From: Persicitalea jodogahamensis
GTDB taxonomy: Bacteria; Bacteroidota; Bacteroidia; Cytophagales; Spirosomataceae
Assembly: GCF_014651615.1 (NCBI RefSeq)
Contig: NZ_BMXF01000003.1
Span: forward strand, 434,001 to 498,000
DNA length: 64,000 nt
Direction of reading: 5' to 3'
Below the pieces are notes generated by a model. The model did no database searches and had not been told where the DNA came from. It saw only the letters and a program-made list of their open reading frames with translations. A program made the position numbers and the translations under genes. Each line of letters begins with the position of its first letter. The first letter of the stretch is position 1. Positions 63,149-64,000 of the stretch are shown here, in pieces.

Positions 63149-64000
63149 ATGAAATCAACAATTTTTAAAAAAGCGGCTTTATTATCATTGCTGCTTGTAG
63201 GCTTCGGTTCGTGTACGAAGGACTTCGAAACAATCAACACCAACCCCAATAACCCGACCTCGGCATCGGCGGACCTCTTTTTGCCGTATGGCATTCAAAG
63301 CGCGGTCGATATGTACGTGGGTGGTTCTTTGGGGCAGGATGTCGGTAATCTTTTTGCTCAGCACTGGGCCCGAATCCAGTATACTGACGCTGACCGTTAC
63401 ATCGTGACCAACGACGTTATTTCCAATGGCTGGCGGGATTTCTACGTCGAGCCGCTGGCCAACTACCAGCGCATCATCAAGATTGCGGACGAAACTCAGA
63501 ACCCTAATTATAAAGCCGTAGCGTTGATCCTGCGCTCCTGGGTGTTCAGTGTGCTGACCGACTTGTACGGCGATATTCCTTACAACGACGCGATCAAAGG
63601 AATCGAGGGTACTTTGAAGCCGACCTACGATGCGCAGAAAGACGTGTACGCCGATCTGGTAAAAACCTTGAAGTCGGCTAACGACATGATCGTGCTCAAC
63701 AACACCAATCTGGCTGTTTCGGGGGATATACTTTTTTCAGGCAATATGCTGAAATGGAAGAAATTTGCCAATTCGCTCAGCCTTCGCATTCTGAATCGCA
63801 TGAATGGCAAAGTGGACGTTTCCGCAGACATCAATCGGATCCTTGGAGACGCCAGTCAGTATCCGGTACTGGCTTCCAACGCCGATAACGTCCAACTTGC
63901 CTATCTGTCCGGTGTGCCCAACAATAACCCGGTAAATGAAAATCGCAAAACCCGCGACGATCACCGGATCAGCGCGACGATCGTGAACAAATTAAAAAGT
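63149..64000 (+). CDS. SusD/RagB-like outer membrane lipoprotein (SusD-like_2), 3' end beyond window
   Basis: The ATG at 63149 begins a frame that stays open to the window end (284 codons visible). The signal peptide ends GFGSC (Cys22), followed by TKDFETINTNPNNPT, the usual SusD-like_2 opening. The visible part includes GSLGQDVGNLFAQHWARIQY, ALILRSWVFSVLTDLYGDIPYNDAIKG (helical TPR region), and LKWKKFANSLSLRILNRM. It lies 65 bp after the SusC gene and should be its surface partner that binds and hands over the substrate. The remaining half of the gene lies outside. Confidence 0.93.
   Translation, partial: MKSTIFKKAALLSLLLVGFGSCTKDFETINTNPNNPTSASADLFLPYGIQSAVDMYVGGSLGQDVGNLFAQHWARIQYTDADRYIVTNDVISNGWRDFYVEPLANYQRIIKIADETQNPNYKAVALILRSWVFSVLTDLYGDIPYNDAIKGIEGTLKPTYDAQKDVYADLVKTLKSANDMIVLNNTNLAVSGDILFSGNMLKWKKFANSLSLRILNRMNGKVDVSADINRILGDASQYPVLASNADNVQLAYLSGVPNNNPVNENRKTRDDHRISATIVNKLKS

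Noticed and set aside
1-64000. CRISPR arrays, tRNA or rRNA genes, insertion sequences
   Set aside because: I found no repeated spacer pattern, no cloverleaf-like sequence and no transposase protein. A computational tRNA scan could still reveal something that reading misses.

Overview
The window looks like chromosomal DNA of a Bacteroidota bacterium of the Cytophagales type (Spirosomataceae/Dyadobacter-like; this placement is inference). The evidence is two SusC/SusD pairs, a TonB receptor with a DUF4249 partner, a fused MurF-alanine racemase, many short lipoprotein signal peptides, candidate TAnnTTTG -7 promoter elements, and planctomycete-style cytochrome/PmoA/ThuA oxidative proteins. I see no tRNA, rRNA, CRISPR array, transposase or prophage gene. 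Coding density is high and codon usage looks even.

Left part (1-13.8 kb): the tail of a DUF1501 protein and a membrane/cytochrome c/LRR/chitobiase-like protein end at a perfect 22-bp bidirectional terminator. A minus-strand block follows: collagen-like lipoprotein, MurF-Alr, CorA, a double-UspA protein, a sorbosone dehydrogenase-like lipoprotein, a LamG + YCF48-repeat secreted protein, and QueG. Middle-left (13.9-25.7 kb), plus strand: an orphan histidine kinase, GrpE, DnaJ, Mrp/ApbC, a NifU-domain protein, an enlarged D-Ala-D-Ala ligase-like protein, a GH63-like glucosidase and a phosphosugar mutase. At 25.8-31.4 kb: two overlapping lipoprotein genes, an S1/P1 nuclease, a BatA/vWA membrane protein, a YcxB-like protein and a long AT-rich leader.

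The main accessory block is 31.4-43.3 kb: SusC, SusD, an intrinsic terminator, a small lipoprotein and two tandem ~1100-residue VCBS/ASPIC lipoproteins, read as one nutrient-uptake or surface-display operon. A minus-strand TonB receptor/DUF4249 pair faces it. At 47-48.5 kb lie an unknown lipoprotein, a possible Cys-rich secreted peptide gene interrupted by an in-frame TGA, a 29-bp perfect palindrome and the htpG terminator.

Right part (48.5-64 kb): HtpG, a lipoprotein, a YdeI/OmdA-like protein, a thioredoxin-like lipoprotein, then a minus-strand group of ThuA-like protein, metallophosphoesterase and a 1280-residue PmoA-dehydrogenase-HEAT-cytochrome c fusion. A Pro-rich small protein, a flavodoxin-family reductase, and a second SusC/SusD pair (SusD cut by the window end) complete it.

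Most notable candidates: the TGA-interrupted Cys-rich peptide, the G10 tract inside a surface VCBS lipoprotein, the terminator inside the SusCD operon, and the D-Ala-D-Ala ligase-like protein whose C-terminal extension resembles its own N-terminal lobe.
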